Source of the DNA: Paraferrimonas sp. SM1919
GTDB taxonomy: Bacteria > Pseudomonadota > Gammaproteobacteria > Enterobacterales > Shewanellaceae
Assembly (NCBI RefSeq): GCF_010993985.1
Contig: NZ_WINH01000020.1
Location: 1 to 64,000 of the forward strand
Length of the DNA: 64,000 nt
Reading direction: 5' to 3'
Shown: positions 1-9,524 of the stretch, piece after piece
Position numbering within the stretch: position 1 is the first letter of the stretch
How the letters are laid out: every line of letters begins with the position of its first letter
Translations under genes and position numbers: made by a program
The notes under the pieces: generated by a model
What the model saw: only the letters and a program-made list of their open reading frames with translations
Database searches by the model: none
Told to the model about the DNA's origin: nothing

Positions 1-80
1 GAACACTAAAGTACATTGAGAAAATCGTTTTGTTGATTTTCAAATGCCTGTGAGTGCCCACACAGATTACTTGATTATAT

Positions 81-92
81 TGTTAAAGAACG
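81..92 (-). promoter_or_regulatory. rRNA operon boxA antitermination element
   Basis: Read on the minus strand this is CGTTCTTTAACA, close to the canonical rrn boxA (TGCTCTTTAACA). It is followed by the typical leader AATCTGTGTGGGCACTC seen just before 16S genes in enteric-like bacteria. It shows that a 16S rRNA gene begins just outside the left edge of the window, reading leftward. Known role: NusB/NusE binding that protects rRNA transcription from Rho. Confidence 0.85.
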
Positions 93-118
93 TTTGACCG
101 TGTCGGTCAGGGCTGTGC

Positions 119-146
119 ATTTTACAGCATCGAAACCCTTCGTCAA
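119..146 (-). promoter_or_regulatory. rRNA operon promoter P2 (sigma-70)
   Basis: On the minus strand the -35 is TTGACG (141-146) and the -10 is TAAAAT (119-124), with a 16-bp spacer, followed by a GC-containing discriminator. It lies downstream of P1 and upstream of boxA, the usual tandem arrangement of rrn promoters. Assignment as P2 is from position and motif; no start site is known. Confidence 0.6.
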
Positions 147-263
147 GTGCTTTTTAAAATGTTTTTTCAAACGTTTTAAACAAGCTTTTATTTGACTCTG
201 AGATAAACCTTATTTGGCTTGGTTATTGGTGTTTAGCACCGCTCCCCGTCTCAGTGGTTGCGC

Positions 264-291
264 ATTATAGAGAGGTTTAGGATTAGCGCAA
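264..291 (-). promoter_or_regulatory. rRNA operon promoter P1 (sigma-70)
   Basis: On the minus strand the -35 is TTGCGC (286-291) and the -10 is a perfect TATAAT (264-269), with a 16-bp spacer and a GC-rich discriminator (GCGCAACC), typical of stringently controlled rRNA promoters. The 70 bp upstream (292-376) are AT-rich, as expected for an UP element and Fis sites. aroE ends just upstream on the same strand, so the operon has its own promoters directly behind aroE. Confidence 0.7.
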
Positions 292-376
292 GGACTTTTT
301 GTCAAATAAACTTAAATCACCAATTAAACGTGATTGATCGCACGTTTAATTAGCATTTTGACTGTTTTATAGCCCT

Positions 377-1192
377 TTAGCGGCCAAGCTCTTTATTTAA
401 TAAGTTTTCTATTTCGTCTGTTGTCGGCATTTGCTCTCGCCATAACTCAAAACTATAGGCCGCTTGGTTAATCAGCATGCCCAAGCCATCAATGGTTTGC
501 ATACCATGAGTTTTAGCCCAAGCATTAAATGGCGTGGCTTCTTTGGAGTACATCATGTCATAACACACCGTTTTTGCATTAAAGCTTGCTTCAGGTAACT
601 CTATTGCTTGGCCACTCAAACTGGCTGCGGTCGAGTTGATTACCACATCATAGGCTGTATCTAACTCATCAATCGTTTTCACATCAATAGAAAATAGCGC
701 TTTAAACTGATCAGCCAATGCCATTGCTTTCTCTTGGGTTCGATTCACAATCGTAATGCTGGCCGGTTTTTGGTTGATCAGTGGTAACAACACCCCTTTG
801 GCTGCACCACCAGCACCCAGTAGCAGAATATGTTTACCTGCTAATTGAACCTTGGATTTGGTTAGATCGCTAACTAAGCCTAAGCCGTCGGTATTATGGC
901 CATATAAACTACCATCGGCTTTAACCATAATAGTATTAACCGCACCTGCTTGTTGTGCTTCAGGACTAAGGTCATCACACAGTAAAAAGGCTTGCTCTTT
1001 GAAAGGTACGGTAATATTGGCACCTTGTCCGCCTGCTTCAATAAATTCACTTAGGCTCTGCTCAAAACCATCGATTGGTGCTAGGATCGCTTCATATTGC
1101 ATAGCTTGATTAGTTTGCTTAGCAAATTGTGTATGGATTACTGGAGATTTGCTTTGTTTAATCGGGTTGCCAAATACTGCGTACTTATCCAT
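377..1192 (-). CDS. aroE: Shikimate dehydrogenase AroE
   Basis: NADPH-dependent reduction of 3-dehydroshikimate to shikimate, a cytosolic step of aromatic amino acid biosynthesis. The 271-residue protein has the substrate-binding start NPIKQSKSP, the catalytic Lys65 in TVPFKE (61-66), GHNTDGLG near 98-105, and the nucleotide loop GAGGAAKG (126-133) followed by the NADP-specifying NRT. I chose the ATG at 1190-1192 because it aligns with the family start and has GGA 8 bases upstream; an in-frame ATG 18 codons earlier would run into the divergent globin gene. Length matches the family (about 272). It is followed by rrn promoters on the same strand. Confidence 0.96.
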   Translation of the reverse strand: MDKYAVFGNPIKQSKSPVIHTQFAKQTNQAMQYEAILAPIDGFEQSLSEFIEAGGQGANITVPFKEQAFLLCDDLSPEAQQAGAVNTIMVKADGSLYGHNTDGLGLVSDLTKSKVQLAGKHILLLGAGGAAKGVLLPLINQKPASITIVNRTQEKAMALADQFKALFSIDVKTIDELDTAYDVVINSTAASLSGQAIELPEASFNAKTVCYDMMYSKEATPFNAWAKTHGMQTIDGLGMLINQAAYSFELWREQMPTTDEIENLLNKELGR

Positions 1193-1208
1193 TGGAGTTC
1201 CTAGTTTT

Positions 1209-1652
1209 ATGCTGAGTAAATTTACTGGCTTATTTAAGAAAAACAAAGTTACCCTAAGTTCAGATCAACACCAAGATAAAGATAGCCTTTATTACCTAAT
1301 TGGCGGCGATATAGTAGTGAAAGCTTTATGTAAGCAATTTTATGTGCAAATGCGAAGCAATGCAGAAGCTAAGCATTTATTGGATATCCACCCACAACCA
1401 ATGGATAGAGCAGAAGAACGCCTTTATATGTTTTTATCTGGTTGGCTTGGCGGTCCTCAGCTTTATACTGATAAGTTTGGTCACCCAATGTTACGCATGC
1501 GCCATATGCACTTTAATGTCGATGCCGCTTCAGTAGAACAATGGCTGATGTGTATGTCTCGTGCGCTAGATATGGAAGTCGAACAGATAAGTCATCGACG
1601 CATAATAATGAAAAAGCTCACACCATTAGCTCAGCATATGCAAAATTGCTAA
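1209..1652 (+). CDS. Group II truncated haemoglobin
   Basis: A 147-residue globin of the truncated group II (trHbO) type, expected to bind haem and O2, NO or peroxide in the cytosol. Visible features are LYYLIGGDIVV in the B/C region, GGPQLYTDKFGHPMLRMRH with His99 as the likely proximal (F8) ligand, and Trp112 in QWLMCM, the G8 tryptophan typical of group II. I chose the ATG at 1209 (GGAG 11 bases upstream) rather than one 20 codons earlier, because the earlier one lies inside aroE. Its start codon is 16 bp from the aroE start, so its promoter must lie within the aroE coding sequence or in that gap. Physiological role unknown; NO or oxygen handling is inference. Confidence 0.85.
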   Translation: MLSKFTGLFKKNKVTLSSDQHQDKDSLYYLIGGDIVVKALCKQFYVQMRSNAEAKHLLDIHPQPMDRAEERLYMFLSGWLGGPQLYTDKFGHPMLRMRHMHFNVDAASVEQWLMCMSRALDMEVEQISHRRIIMKKLTPLAQHMQNC

Positions 1653-1762
1653 TGGTTCATTTATCAATATAAACAACACACCTAAATAAACGTGCTTTTT
1701 TCCATTGCTAAAACCTATGATTAAGTCAGGCTAACTTAATCAAACTTTATATTTGCTAGGGT

Positions 1763-1808
1763 CTATTGCCCGTCGCACCTTCTTAAGGAGCACATGTTCG
1801 GGCAACAG
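1763..1808. repeat. Inverted repeat in the globin-hemF gap
   Basis: CTATTGCCCG (1763-1772) pairs with CGGGCAACAG (1799-1808), with one G-T pair, around a 26-bp loop that itself contains CCTTCTTAAGG. No T-run follows, so it is not a normal terminator. It encloses the TAAGGAG and ATG of the small reading frame at 1794 and could hide or expose that start. The rest of the gap (1653-2076) shows nothing I recognise. Confidence 0.4.
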
Positions 1809-1985
1809 CTCTCTTCCCTCAGCAAATGTCCTTTCCCTGTTCACGGCATTCCTTGCCATGCTTTGTGCACAAAAGGTGAAGCATGTGGTTGGCTTCATGT
1901 GTCACCCTTTGCATTAACTAAGTTCAGCATAGCGAGTTTGTTGCAGATAAAACTTGATCTAAAACAAAGCATTGGTTCGATCTAG
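1794..1985 (+). CDS. Possible small Cys-rich protein, unrecognised
   Basis: A 63-residue reading frame in the 465-bp gap between the globin and hemF. It is preceded by TAAGGAG, but only 3 bases before the ATG, which is closer than usual. The N-terminal half has a metal-ligand-like spacing: Cys12, Cys21, Cys25, Cys31 and His35, ending CTKGEACGWLH, which resembles the end of CCCH zinc fingers (C-x5-C-x3-H), although the first spacings do not match that family. The start codon sits within an inverted repeat. It could equally be a chance frame in a non-coding leader or small RNA. No function assigned. Confidence 0.3.
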   Translation: MFGQQLSSLSKCPFPVHGIPCHALCTKGEACGWLHVSPFALTKFSIASLLQIKLDLKQSIGSI

Positions 1986-2076
1986 CGCACAACTCACTAT
2001 GGCTTGGTTTATATCAAGTTCCGCTGAAATTGAATCATACCACCTTGATATTCCTGCCTTTGCCATACTGAAGCTA

Positions 2077-2102
2077 CAAAAAAAGCGCTCAATTGAGCGC
2101 TC
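2077..2102 (-). terminator. Rho-independent terminator of hemF
   Basis: Minus-strand stem AGCGCTC/GAGCGCT around AATT (2084-2101), followed by a run of seven T. It lies 16 bp past the hemF stop codon. Confidence 0.85.
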
Positions 2103-2117
2103 TGTTAAAATAAGTCG

Positions 2118-3125
<1,008 letters not shown>

Positions 3126-3143
3126 CTAGATCACCCCAATGTA

Positions 3144-3689
3144 TTAGCGATACTGCTGTCCGGTTATAGCATCAAATATGGGGCTCGCTGATTTTGCTCC
3201 TTGAATATCACCCTCAACTACTGCAGAAACTTTATCACCAAAAACCTTTTTTACCTCTGTGGCATTGATACATGGTTGCTCTCCTGCCAAGTTTGCACTA
3301 GTTGATACAATAGGTTTGCCTAAAAAGTGGCATAGTTGACGTAAGTACTCAAATCCTGGCACCCTTGCGGCAATGGTATTGAATTCTCCGCTTAGCATTG
3401 GCTGCACTCTATCTGACTTGGGTAAAACCCAAGTATGCTGACCTGGCCACTTGCTTAGCACCAGTGCTTTTTTATCCGCGAGTGCTAGCTCATCGATGTA
3501 GGGAAGCAATTGCTCATAGCTGGCGGCAATGACTAATACACCTTTAGCAGGATCTCTTTGTTTCAACTCTATCAGCTTTTGTAATGCTTGGAGGTTATCC
3601 GGATCGCAGCCCAAGCCATACATTGCCTCTGTTGGATAAGCAATGATTCCACCACGATTAAATTGATTTAAAAGTTCTTGACTAAACAT
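3144..3689 (-). CDS. tsaC: L-threonylcarbamoyladenylate synthase TsaC
   Basis: Makes threonylcarbamoyl-AMP from threonine, bicarbonate and ATP for the t6A37 modification of ANN-decoding tRNAs. It is a 181-residue single YrdC domain with the conserved IAYPTEAMYGLGCDP near residues 15-29, the KQRDPAKGVLV segment and the PIVSTSANLAGE loop near 126-137. The short form without a Sua5 tail identifies TsaC rather than Sua5. AGGAAAG precedes the ATG at good spacing. In E. coli tsaC is followed by yrdD-smg-dprA; here purEK has come between tsaC and yrdD. Confidence 0.95.
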   Translation of the reverse strand: MFSQELLNQFNRGGIIAYPTEAMYGLGCDPDNLQALQKLIELKQRDPAKGVLVIAASYEQLLPYIDELALADKKALVLSKWPGQHTWVLPKSDRVQPMLSGEFNTIAARVPGFEYLRQLCHFLGKPIVSTSANLAGEQPCINATEVKKVFGDKVSAVVEGDIQGAKSASPIFDAITGQQYR

Positions 3690-3873
3690 GATTACTTTCC
3701 TTGGTAACTTGTAACTTGCAAGTCTAGCAATTAAGGTTGGATAGCTTAATTACTTTAGTTTTTTTTATGATGTTAGAGCTAACATTCAGACTTAATGTAA
3801 AGCTCTATATAATATGCGCAAAATTTGGCGATAGCGAACTATCTCTAATAAACAACTATATAAGGCATATTCA

Positions 3874-4356
3874 ATGAAAGTTGGAATTATTATGGGCTCA
3901 AAATCTGATTGGCCCACCATGGTGCATGCAGCAGACATGCTTGACTCTCTTGGTGTTGCTTACGAAACAAAGGTGGTTTCAGCCCATAGAACCCCACATT
4001 TATTAGCGCAATACGCTGAATCTGCCCGTGACCGTGGAATTAAAGTGATCATTGCTGGTGCCGGCGGTGCCGCCCATCTTCCAGGCATGACCGCTGCGTA
4101 CACGCCTTTGCCAGTTCTTGGTGTGCCTGTGCAATCTAAGGCGCTTAGCGGACAGGACTCATTATTATCAATAGTACAAATGCCTAAAGGTATTGCTGTA
4201 GGAACCTTAGCCATTGGTACCGCAGGGGCCGCTAACGCAGGTCTATTAGCCGCTCAAATTCTAGCGACCACTGACGATAAGATTGCGACAGCTATTGATG
4301 CTTTTAGAGACGAGCAAACCAATAGCATTTTAAGTCATCCAAATCCTGCGGAGTAA
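3874..4356 (+). CDS. purE: N5-CAIR mutase PurE
   Basis: Converts N5-carboxyaminoimidazole ribonucleotide to CAIR in purine synthesis. The 160-residue class I enzyme has GSKSDWP (8-14), SAHRTP near 41-46 and [12 protein letters not shown] near 61-72. It forms an operon with purK 4 bp downstream. A TATAAT lies at about 3808-3813 in the 184-bp upstream gap, but I see no convincing -35 and no PurR box. Confidence 0.97.
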   Translation: MKVGIIMGSKSDWPTMVHAADMLDSLGVAYETKVVSAHRTPHLLAQYAESARDRGIKVIIAGAGGAAHLPGMTAAYTPLPVLGVPVQSKALSGQDSLLSIVQMPKGIAVGTLAIGTAGAANAGLLAAQILATTDDKIATAIDAFRDEQTNSILSHPNPAE

Positions 4357-4360
4357 TAAC

Positions 4361-5503
4361 ATGACGCACAACATCCTAGTATTAGGTGCGGGTCAACTTG
4401 CCAGAATGATGGCTTTAGAAGCTTTACCATTAAATCTTAATGTCAGAGCTTTCGATGTTCGTAGCAACCAAGTGGTTAACCCCTTAGCCACCGGCCAAAC
4501 ATTTGGTGATCTTCACGCTGGGATTGAATTTGCGGATGTTATTACTGCCGAGTTTGAGCATATTAGCGACGATGTCCTTAAGGTTTGCCAGGCGTCTGGC
4601 AAGCTCAAACCCACTAGCACCGCCATCAAAACCGGTGGTGACAGACGCATAGAAAAGGCCGCGCTTGAGCAGTGTGGTGTTGCCAATGCTAAGCATCATA
4701 TTGTTCAAACCCAACAGGACTTTGAAGATGCTATTGCTAAGTTATCGCTGCCGATTATCTTTAAAAGCGCCCTCGATGGATACGATGGTAAGGGCCAATG
4801 GCGCTTAAAGTCTATGGATAATGCCCAAGCTATCTGGGCAGAGATGGCTGAGTTCATTGCCACTGGCAACGATCGTAATCAAGGCATTGTCGCCGAACAA
4901 ATGGTGCCTTTTGACCGTGAAGTGTCTTTAATCGGTGTCAGAACGGCTAAAGGTGAAACCTTAATTTATCCCTTAACCGAGAATCACCACAGTAATGGTA
5001 TTTTAAGTTTATCCATTGCCCAGCAGCCACAACCCAAGCTGGCCGCTCAAGCTAAAGACATTTTTGATAAGCTGGCCGACACCCTTGAATATGTGGGTGT
5101 GCTCGCGGTTGAGTTATTCCAAGTTGGTGACCACCTACTCGTGAACGAGATTGCTCCAAGGGTCCATAATTCAGGCCATTGGACCCAACAAGGTGCCGAT
5201 ACCAGCCAGTTTAATAATCATATTCGTGCCGTGGCTGGTTTAGCTTTAGGGGATACCAACCTAACTCGCCCAACTGCCATGATCAACATTATTGGTACCG
5301 ATGATGTTGACCCAGCTATCTTACAAATTGCTGGGGTACATATTCATTGGTATGGTAAAGAAGCACGCCCAGGCAGAAAAATGGGGCATATCAATGTTTG
5401 TAGTGACCGATTTGAGACGCTACCAGCGAAACTCAAACAAGTTGCTAGCATGCTTAGTGACAGTGATTTTGCCGACGTTAAAGCGCTAATTAGCGCACTT
5501 TAA
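4361..5503 (+). CDS. purK: N5-CAIR synthase PurK (ATP-grasp)
   Basis: Carboxylates AIR to N5-CAIR with ATP and bicarbonate, feeding PurE. The 380-residue protein opens with LGAGQLARMMALEALPL and has the ATP-grasp segments FKSALDGYDGKGQWR and VNEIAPRVHNSGHWT, both diagnostic of PurK. Coupled to purE by a 4-bp gap. Its 3' end is only 17 bp from the convergent yrdD stop, and its terminator lies inside yrdD. Confidence 0.96.
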   Translation: MTHNILVLGAGQLARMMALEALPLNLNVRAFDVRSNQVVNPLATGQTFGDLHAGIEFADVITAEFEHISDDVLKVCQASGKLKPTSTAIKTGGDRRIEKAALEQCGVANAKHHIVQTQQDFEDAIAKLSLPIIFKSALDGYDGKGQWRLKSMDNAQAIWAEMAEFIATGNDRNQGIVAEQMVPFDREVSLIGVRTAKGETLIYPLTENHHSNGILSLSIAQQPQPKLAAQAKDIFDKLADTLEYVGVLAVELFQVGDHLLVNEIAPRVHNSGHWTQQGADTSQFNNHIRAVAGLALGDTNLTRPTAMINIIGTDDVDPAILQIAGVHIHWYGKEARPGRKMGHINVCSDRFETLPAKLKQVASMLSDSDFADVKALISAL

Positions 5504-5520
5504 TTTCCCTGTTGCCACTA

Positions 5521-6078
5521 TCATTGCGGTGAATGTACTTCACCGCATTTTTTATTGGCGCAGATAACCTTAGTGCCCCTTGCGGTTTTCTTTTCTATGG
5601 CTACCGGCCATTTACAGGCTGGGCAATCTAAAGCAATAGGTTTGTCATTTAGAACATACTTACACTTAGGATAAGCATCACAAGAATAAAAGATTTTACC
5701 ATAACGGCTGGTGCGACTGGTCAACTTGCCTTTTTTACACTGTGGACAATCAATTCCAGCGACTTGTTCTTTTGGTTGATTAGGATTTTCATGATAGTCG
5801 CAGTCTGGGAATTTGCTACAGCCAATAAACATGCCATATCTGCCTGTCTTCACCTGCAATACACTTTGACACTTAGGGCAACTGGAACCATCAATGGTTT
5901 GCGCTGCCATTTCGGATACTTGAGTCAGTGCTTTTGCGTACTCACAACTTGGATAGTTATCACAACCCAGAAATGGACCGCGTTTTGATGAACGGATAGA
6001 TAAACTGCCACCACACTCAGGACAAACTTCCTGTTGCAAGCTGTGTTTATTAAAAATTGAGGTATCAATTTTGCTCAT
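5521..6078 (-). CDS. yrdD: YrdD-like protein with four topoisomerase-type C4 zinc fingers
   Basis: A 185-residue protein made almost entirely of four zinc ribbons of the topoisomerase I C-terminal type. Cysteine sets are 19/22/39/45, 67/70/87/93, 111/114/133/139 and 152/155/173/178. The first three have the GxFxGC-YPxC pattern; the fourth is diverged. There is no catalytic topoisomerase domain. It is the positional equivalent of E. coli yrdD, next to smg and dprA. A nucleic-acid-binding role is expected from the fold but the function is unknown. Its 3' end doubles as the purEK terminator. Confidence 0.9.
   Translation of the reverse strand: MSKIDTSIFNKHSLQQEVCPECGGSLSIRSSKRGPFLGCDNYPSCEYAKALTQVSEMAAQTIDGSSCPKCQSVLQVKTGRYGMFIGCSKFPDCDYHENPNQPKEQVAGIDCPQCKKGKLTSRTSRYGKIFYSCDAYPKCKYVLNDKPIALDCPACKWPVAIEKKTARGTKVICANKKCGEVHSPQ
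5525..5556 (+). terminator. purEK terminator embedded in yrdD
   Basis: Plus-strand stem TGCGGTGAA/TTCACCGCA (5525-5533 and 5539-5547) with a 5-nt loop, followed by TTTTTTATT. The hairpin is wholly inside the last codons of the convergent yrdD gene, so the same bases encode its C-terminus (KCGEVHSPQ). Confidence 0.75.
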
Positions 6079-6175
6079 GTAAAGCTGTCCAAAAGTATAA
6101 TTTAAAGCTTATTTTACCTTTAGATAGCTTATTGTACGAGCTTTACTCTCAGAAAAGCGAATAATACAGTATTAT

Positions 6176-6652
6176 TTATTGCAGTCGGTCTAATTCTGGC
6201 TGCTCGAACAATAGGTCTTCCATATGCGCATAGGCAACCTCATTGTCAGGTGCATTAAACAACACCATTAGAACCACCCACTTAAGATCTTCAATATCAA
6301 GCCGCGTTTCTTCTAGCGCCATGACTCTTTCGATGACCATTTCTCTAGTTTCGAAATTTAAAATCCCAGCCTGCTCTAAAAAAAGCAATAAACCACGGCA
6401 ATCGGCATCTAAATGACGCATTTCATCATCGGTATAAATGCGCATAGAATGATTGTGGGCTCTGGTTACTGAAGTGGCTTCTTTACCCTCTTGTAGTTCG
6501 GCCAATTTTTCTAACCAAGACAAAGCTTTGATAATATCAACTTGATGAAAACCAGCGCGATGTAGCTCTTCAGTAAGTTCGTCATGATCCAGTGTTAACT
6601 CAAACTCACTGTGTACCATGTTTTCAAATAAATACATCAGGATATCAAACAT
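6176..6652 (-). CDS. smg: Smg protein (DUF494)
   Basis: A 158-residue acidic helical protein of the Smg/DUF494 family, starting [13 protein letters not shown], the usual family start and length (157 in E. coli). Function is unknown in the family; conservation beside dprA is the main clue. A strong AGGAGG lies in the last codons of dprA, 9 bases before the ATG, and the two genes are 3 bp apart, so they are co-translated from one operon (LysM-dprA-smg). Confidence 0.94.
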   Translation of the reverse strand: MFDILMYLFENMVHSEFELTLDHDELTEELHRAGFHQVDIIKALSWLEKLAELQEGKEATSVTRAHNHSMRIYTDDEMRHLDADCRGLLLFLEQAGILNFETREMVIERVMALEETRLDIEDLKWVVLMVLFNAPDNEVAYAHMEDLLFEQPELDRLQ

Positions 6653-6655
6653 ATT

Positions 6656-7729
6656 TTAGCCCCTCCTAATGCGAACATAGCCGCCTGCTGTGGTTGCCAC
6701 CCAACCCTCTAATTCTAGAGTCATTAGTTGGCCGATGACCTCTTCAAATGACGCTCCAGTTGATGAAACAATCTCGTCAATTGTAGTGACTTCATAACCT
6801 ACATTACTCAACACTTTAGCAAATGGCAACTCATGTTTTTTAACATCTGTTACCTTTTGGTTAAGCAGCTCTTGGTCGAGATTGAGTTCTTCAAGTATTT
6901 GACTAGCATCTGTGACTAAAACGGCTCCCTGACGAATCAAATAATGACAGCCCTCGACATACTTATTATGAATAGAGCCTGGAATTGCCATAACTTGTCG
7001 GCCTTGTTCATTGGCAAGCCGGGCAGTGATTAAGGTTCCACTTTTTGTTTGAGCTTCAACCACCACAACCCCACAACTTAACCCACTGATGATTCGGTTC
7101 CTCTTAGGAAAGTTATACGCATTTGGTGGACAATTAGGCCACTGCTCACTAATTAGACAGCCTCCTGATGAAATAATTTCATTCGCCAGATTAATATTCC
7201 CCTTAGGGTAGATATGCTCTAAACCAGAACCTAAAACGGCCACAGTTACTCCTTTAGCATTAATTGCTCCTTGATGAGCACAAGCGTCAATACCCGCCGC
7301 TAACCCACTAACGATTACCACCCCGCTGCTGGCCAACTGCCTAGTAAGATCTATGGTATGTTGCTTAGCCGAGGTGGTTCCTTGTCTTGCACCAACAAAA
7401 GCGACATGAGGAAATTGCTGATCGGGTAATTTTCCCTTTATAAACAGTACAGGCGGCGGATCGGCAATATTTTTTAGTGCCTTAGGATATCGATTATCTT
7501 CAATATCAATTATATGATTAACTTCTGCAGCTTGCTCCCATTGCAAAGCTTGTTCAATCATTATTTGATGCTGTTCACTTAGGCCTGCTGCCCGTCCACT
7601 TGCCACCTTGTTTTGATAAAATTGATAGATTTGTTCTAGTTTTGCCTGCTGCAGTAATTGGGCTAATTTAAATTCACTTAACCGTGGCCATAGCCTTAAA
7701 TTGAGCGCATACCAAAGTGGACTTTTCAT
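6656..7729 (-). CDS. dprA: DNA processing protein DprA/Smf
   Basis: Loads RecA on incoming single-stranded DNA during natural transformation. The 357-residue protein has the Rossmann-like DprA core: YPKALKNIADPPPVLFIKG, FVGARQGT, SGLAAGIDACAHQGA near 141-155, LGSGLEHIYP, and FPKRNRIISGLS. The C-terminal 60 residues form the usual winged-helix-like DML1 domain. It overlaps the LysM gene by 4 bp (ATGA) and runs into smg, so all three are co-expressed. Presence does not prove competence; comE/pil genes are not in this window. Confidence 0.96.
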   Translation of the reverse strand: MKSPLWYALNLRLWPRLSEFKLAQLLQQAKLEQIYQFYQNKVASGRAAGLSEQHQIMIEQALQWEQAAEVNHIIDIEDNRYPKALKNIADPPPVLFIKGKLPDQQFPHVAFVGARQGTTSAKQHTIDLTRQLASSGVVIVSGLAAGIDACAHQGAINAKGVTVAVLGSGLEHIYPKGNINLANEIISSGGCLISEQWPNCPPNAYNFPKRNRIISGLSCGVVVVEAQTKSGTLITARLANEQGRQVMAIPGSIHNKYVEGCHYLIRQGAVLVTDASQILEELNLDQELLNQKVTDVKKHELPFAKVLSNVGYEVTTIDEIVSSTGASFEEVIGQLMTLELEGWVATTAGGYVRIRRG

Positions 7730-8811
7730 TTCACAAGCCTAGAAAATGTTTCATTGGCATGTGCTAACTTATCGCCGGCTCTGATTGGCATACCTGCTTG
7801 CAGTACTATCACCATAGAAACATTATCAAAAGCACGTAGGACCATTATTATTGCAATCGGCTCTGCTGGCATAACTTTGCCTTTGTTCAATGAATCCGAG
7901 AGCAGCCTTTGATAGCTGCTTTGATTGATATGTGAAATAGGCTCACCGGTATTGCTGGTGATTATTCTGCTACCTTGTCGTTTTACTGTAAAAATCGCGC
8001 CTGATTTCAATTGTTGATTGCTGCCAGCATTGATATAAGAGATGTCGTATTTTCCCGCTTCTCTAATGTTACCAAGATGACCTAACACCTTTAGCCCATC
8101 ATGGTTGCTGTAATAGGGTTGAAAAGCCAATGGCCAAGCATGATATTGTTCTAGCGGCAGTAGCACAGCTCCCGAGCTAAATTCCTGATAAACCGAAGTG
8201 ACTTGCAATGTATTGAATTTATCAATTGCAACAGCTTTTGCTGTAGCAGCAAGTGCTAGCTCAACGCCGATTTGTTCACCGTTATTGGTAAACACCTTTT
8301 GGGGGTGATAAATCCCATAATTGTTACCCATCACCAATTTTCCATCAGCGTAAAGCAAATCACCTTGGTAATAATGTTTCGCTAATCTCTGGGCAGCGAG
8401 CACGACTGTGGTTTGTTGGTCGAGCTGTTTAGGCAGCACGACGATATTGTGATTGATGTAAGGAGCCAATTGCTCAAGACTGAATGCTGAAATAGGGCTT
8501 GGTTTATGTTTCTTTTTAATAGCAGGCGATAAGGCTCTAAATCTTTTTGACTTCTGTAATCTTGGCTGACCATTAATCAATGTAAGCGTTAACACATCGC
8601 CAGGGAAGATCAAGTGAGGGTTGGCAATATGCGGGTTATCTCCCCAAAGCTCAGGCCACCGCCAAGGGTCATTTAAATAAAGCGTTGCGATATCCCAAAG
8701 GGTGTCCCCTGACACCACAACATATTGATCGGGTGCTTGATTTTTTATTTGTAAGCCTTTCACGTTGAAGCTCAATATCAGGCTTAGAAGTAAAACACGA
8801 GTTACTAGCAT
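7726..8811 (-). CDS. Secreted LysM-domain protein
   Basis: A 361-residue exported protein. Residues 1-19 form a hydrophobic signal segment. A LysM peptidoglycan-binding domain follows (about 29-78: YVVVSGDTLWDIATLYL ... NPHLIFPGDVL). The remaining 280 residues have no motif I recognise but occur as one unit with LysM in the gene next to dprA in Shewanella-like genomes. It overlaps dprA by 4 bp. A periplasmic, wall-associated role is inferred; enzymatic activity cannot be assigned. It is divergent from def across 194 bp. Confidence 0.88.
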   Translation of the reverse strand: MLVTRVLLLSLILSFNVKGLQIKNQAPDQYVVVSGDTLWDIATLYLNDPWRWPELWGDNPHIANPHLIFPGDVLTLTLINGQPRLQKSKRFRALSPAIKKKHKPSPISAFSLEQLAPYINHNIVVLPKQLDQQTTVVLAAQRLAKHYYQGDLLYADGKLVMGNNYGIYHPQKVFTNNGEQIGVELALAATAKAVAIDKFNTLQVTSVYQEFSSGAVLLPLEQYHAWPLAFQPYYSNHDGLKVLGHLGNIREAGKYDISYINAGSNQQLKSGAIFTVKRQGSRIITSNTGEPISHINQSSYQRLLSDSLNKGKVMPAEPIAIIMVLRAFDNVSMVIVLQAGMPIRAGDKLAHANETFSRLVK

Positions 8812-9005
8812 GGTACCTCCAACTATTTCCTTGCTAGGCCTGATTAAAGATAGTCAAAGTTAATCTAAAATGTATCTATATATTTAAGCGAGCGGTTTAT
8901 TCACATATACGCAGCTAATGACTATGATTTCATTGTGGGAAAGATTAAAATTAATTCAAACCCCGCCTTTTTGGCGCAAGTTAATAATATTTTAGAGAGT
9001 TTCAC

Positions 9006-9518
9006 ATGGCGATTTTAGAAGTACTGCGTTTTCCCGATGAGCGATTAAGAACAAAAGCACAGCCTGTAACTGAGTTTAATGATGAGATTAAGACTCTGGT
9101 GAAAGACATGCTTGATACCATGTATGAAGAAAAAGGTATTGGTTTGGCAGCAACCCAGGTCAATGTCCACCAACAAGTAGTGGTGATGGATCACTCTGAA
9201 GATCGCAATGAGCCAATGGTATTTATCAACCCAGAGTTAACCGATAAAACTGGCAAATTCAAAAACGAAGAAGGCTGTCTATCCGTTCCAGGCATCTATG
9301 AGAAAGTAGAGCGCTGGGAAACCGTTACGATTAAATACTTTGATGAGCATGGTGAGCAGCATGAAAAGCCTGCAGATGAATTACTATCTATCTGTATCCA
9401 ACATGAAATGGATCATCTAGAGGGTATTTTGTTCATCGACCATTTATCACCGCTTAAACGCCAGCGTGCTAAAGCCAAGCTTGAAAAAATGGCCCGTCAA
9501 GCCGCCAAACACGGGTAA
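9006..9518 (+). CDS. def: Peptide deformylase Def
   Basis: Removes the N-formyl group from nascent proteins. The 170-residue metalloenzyme has all three family motifs: GIGLAATQ (44-51), EGCLS with metal ligand Cys91 (89-93) and HEMDH (133-137). Length matches E. coli Def (169). It is the first gene of the def-fmt-rsmB operon, 6 bp from fmt; Fmt adds the formyl group that Def removes. Confidence 0.98.
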   Translation: MAILEVLRFPDERLRTKAQPVTEFNDEIKTLVKDMLDTMYEEKGIGLAATQVNVHQQVVVMDHSEDRNEPMVFINPELTDKTGKFKNEEGCLSVPGIYEKVERWETVTIKYFDEHGEQHEKPADELLSICIQHEMDHLEGILFIDHLSPLKRQRAKAKLEKMARQAAKHG

Positions 9519-9524
9519 ACAACA

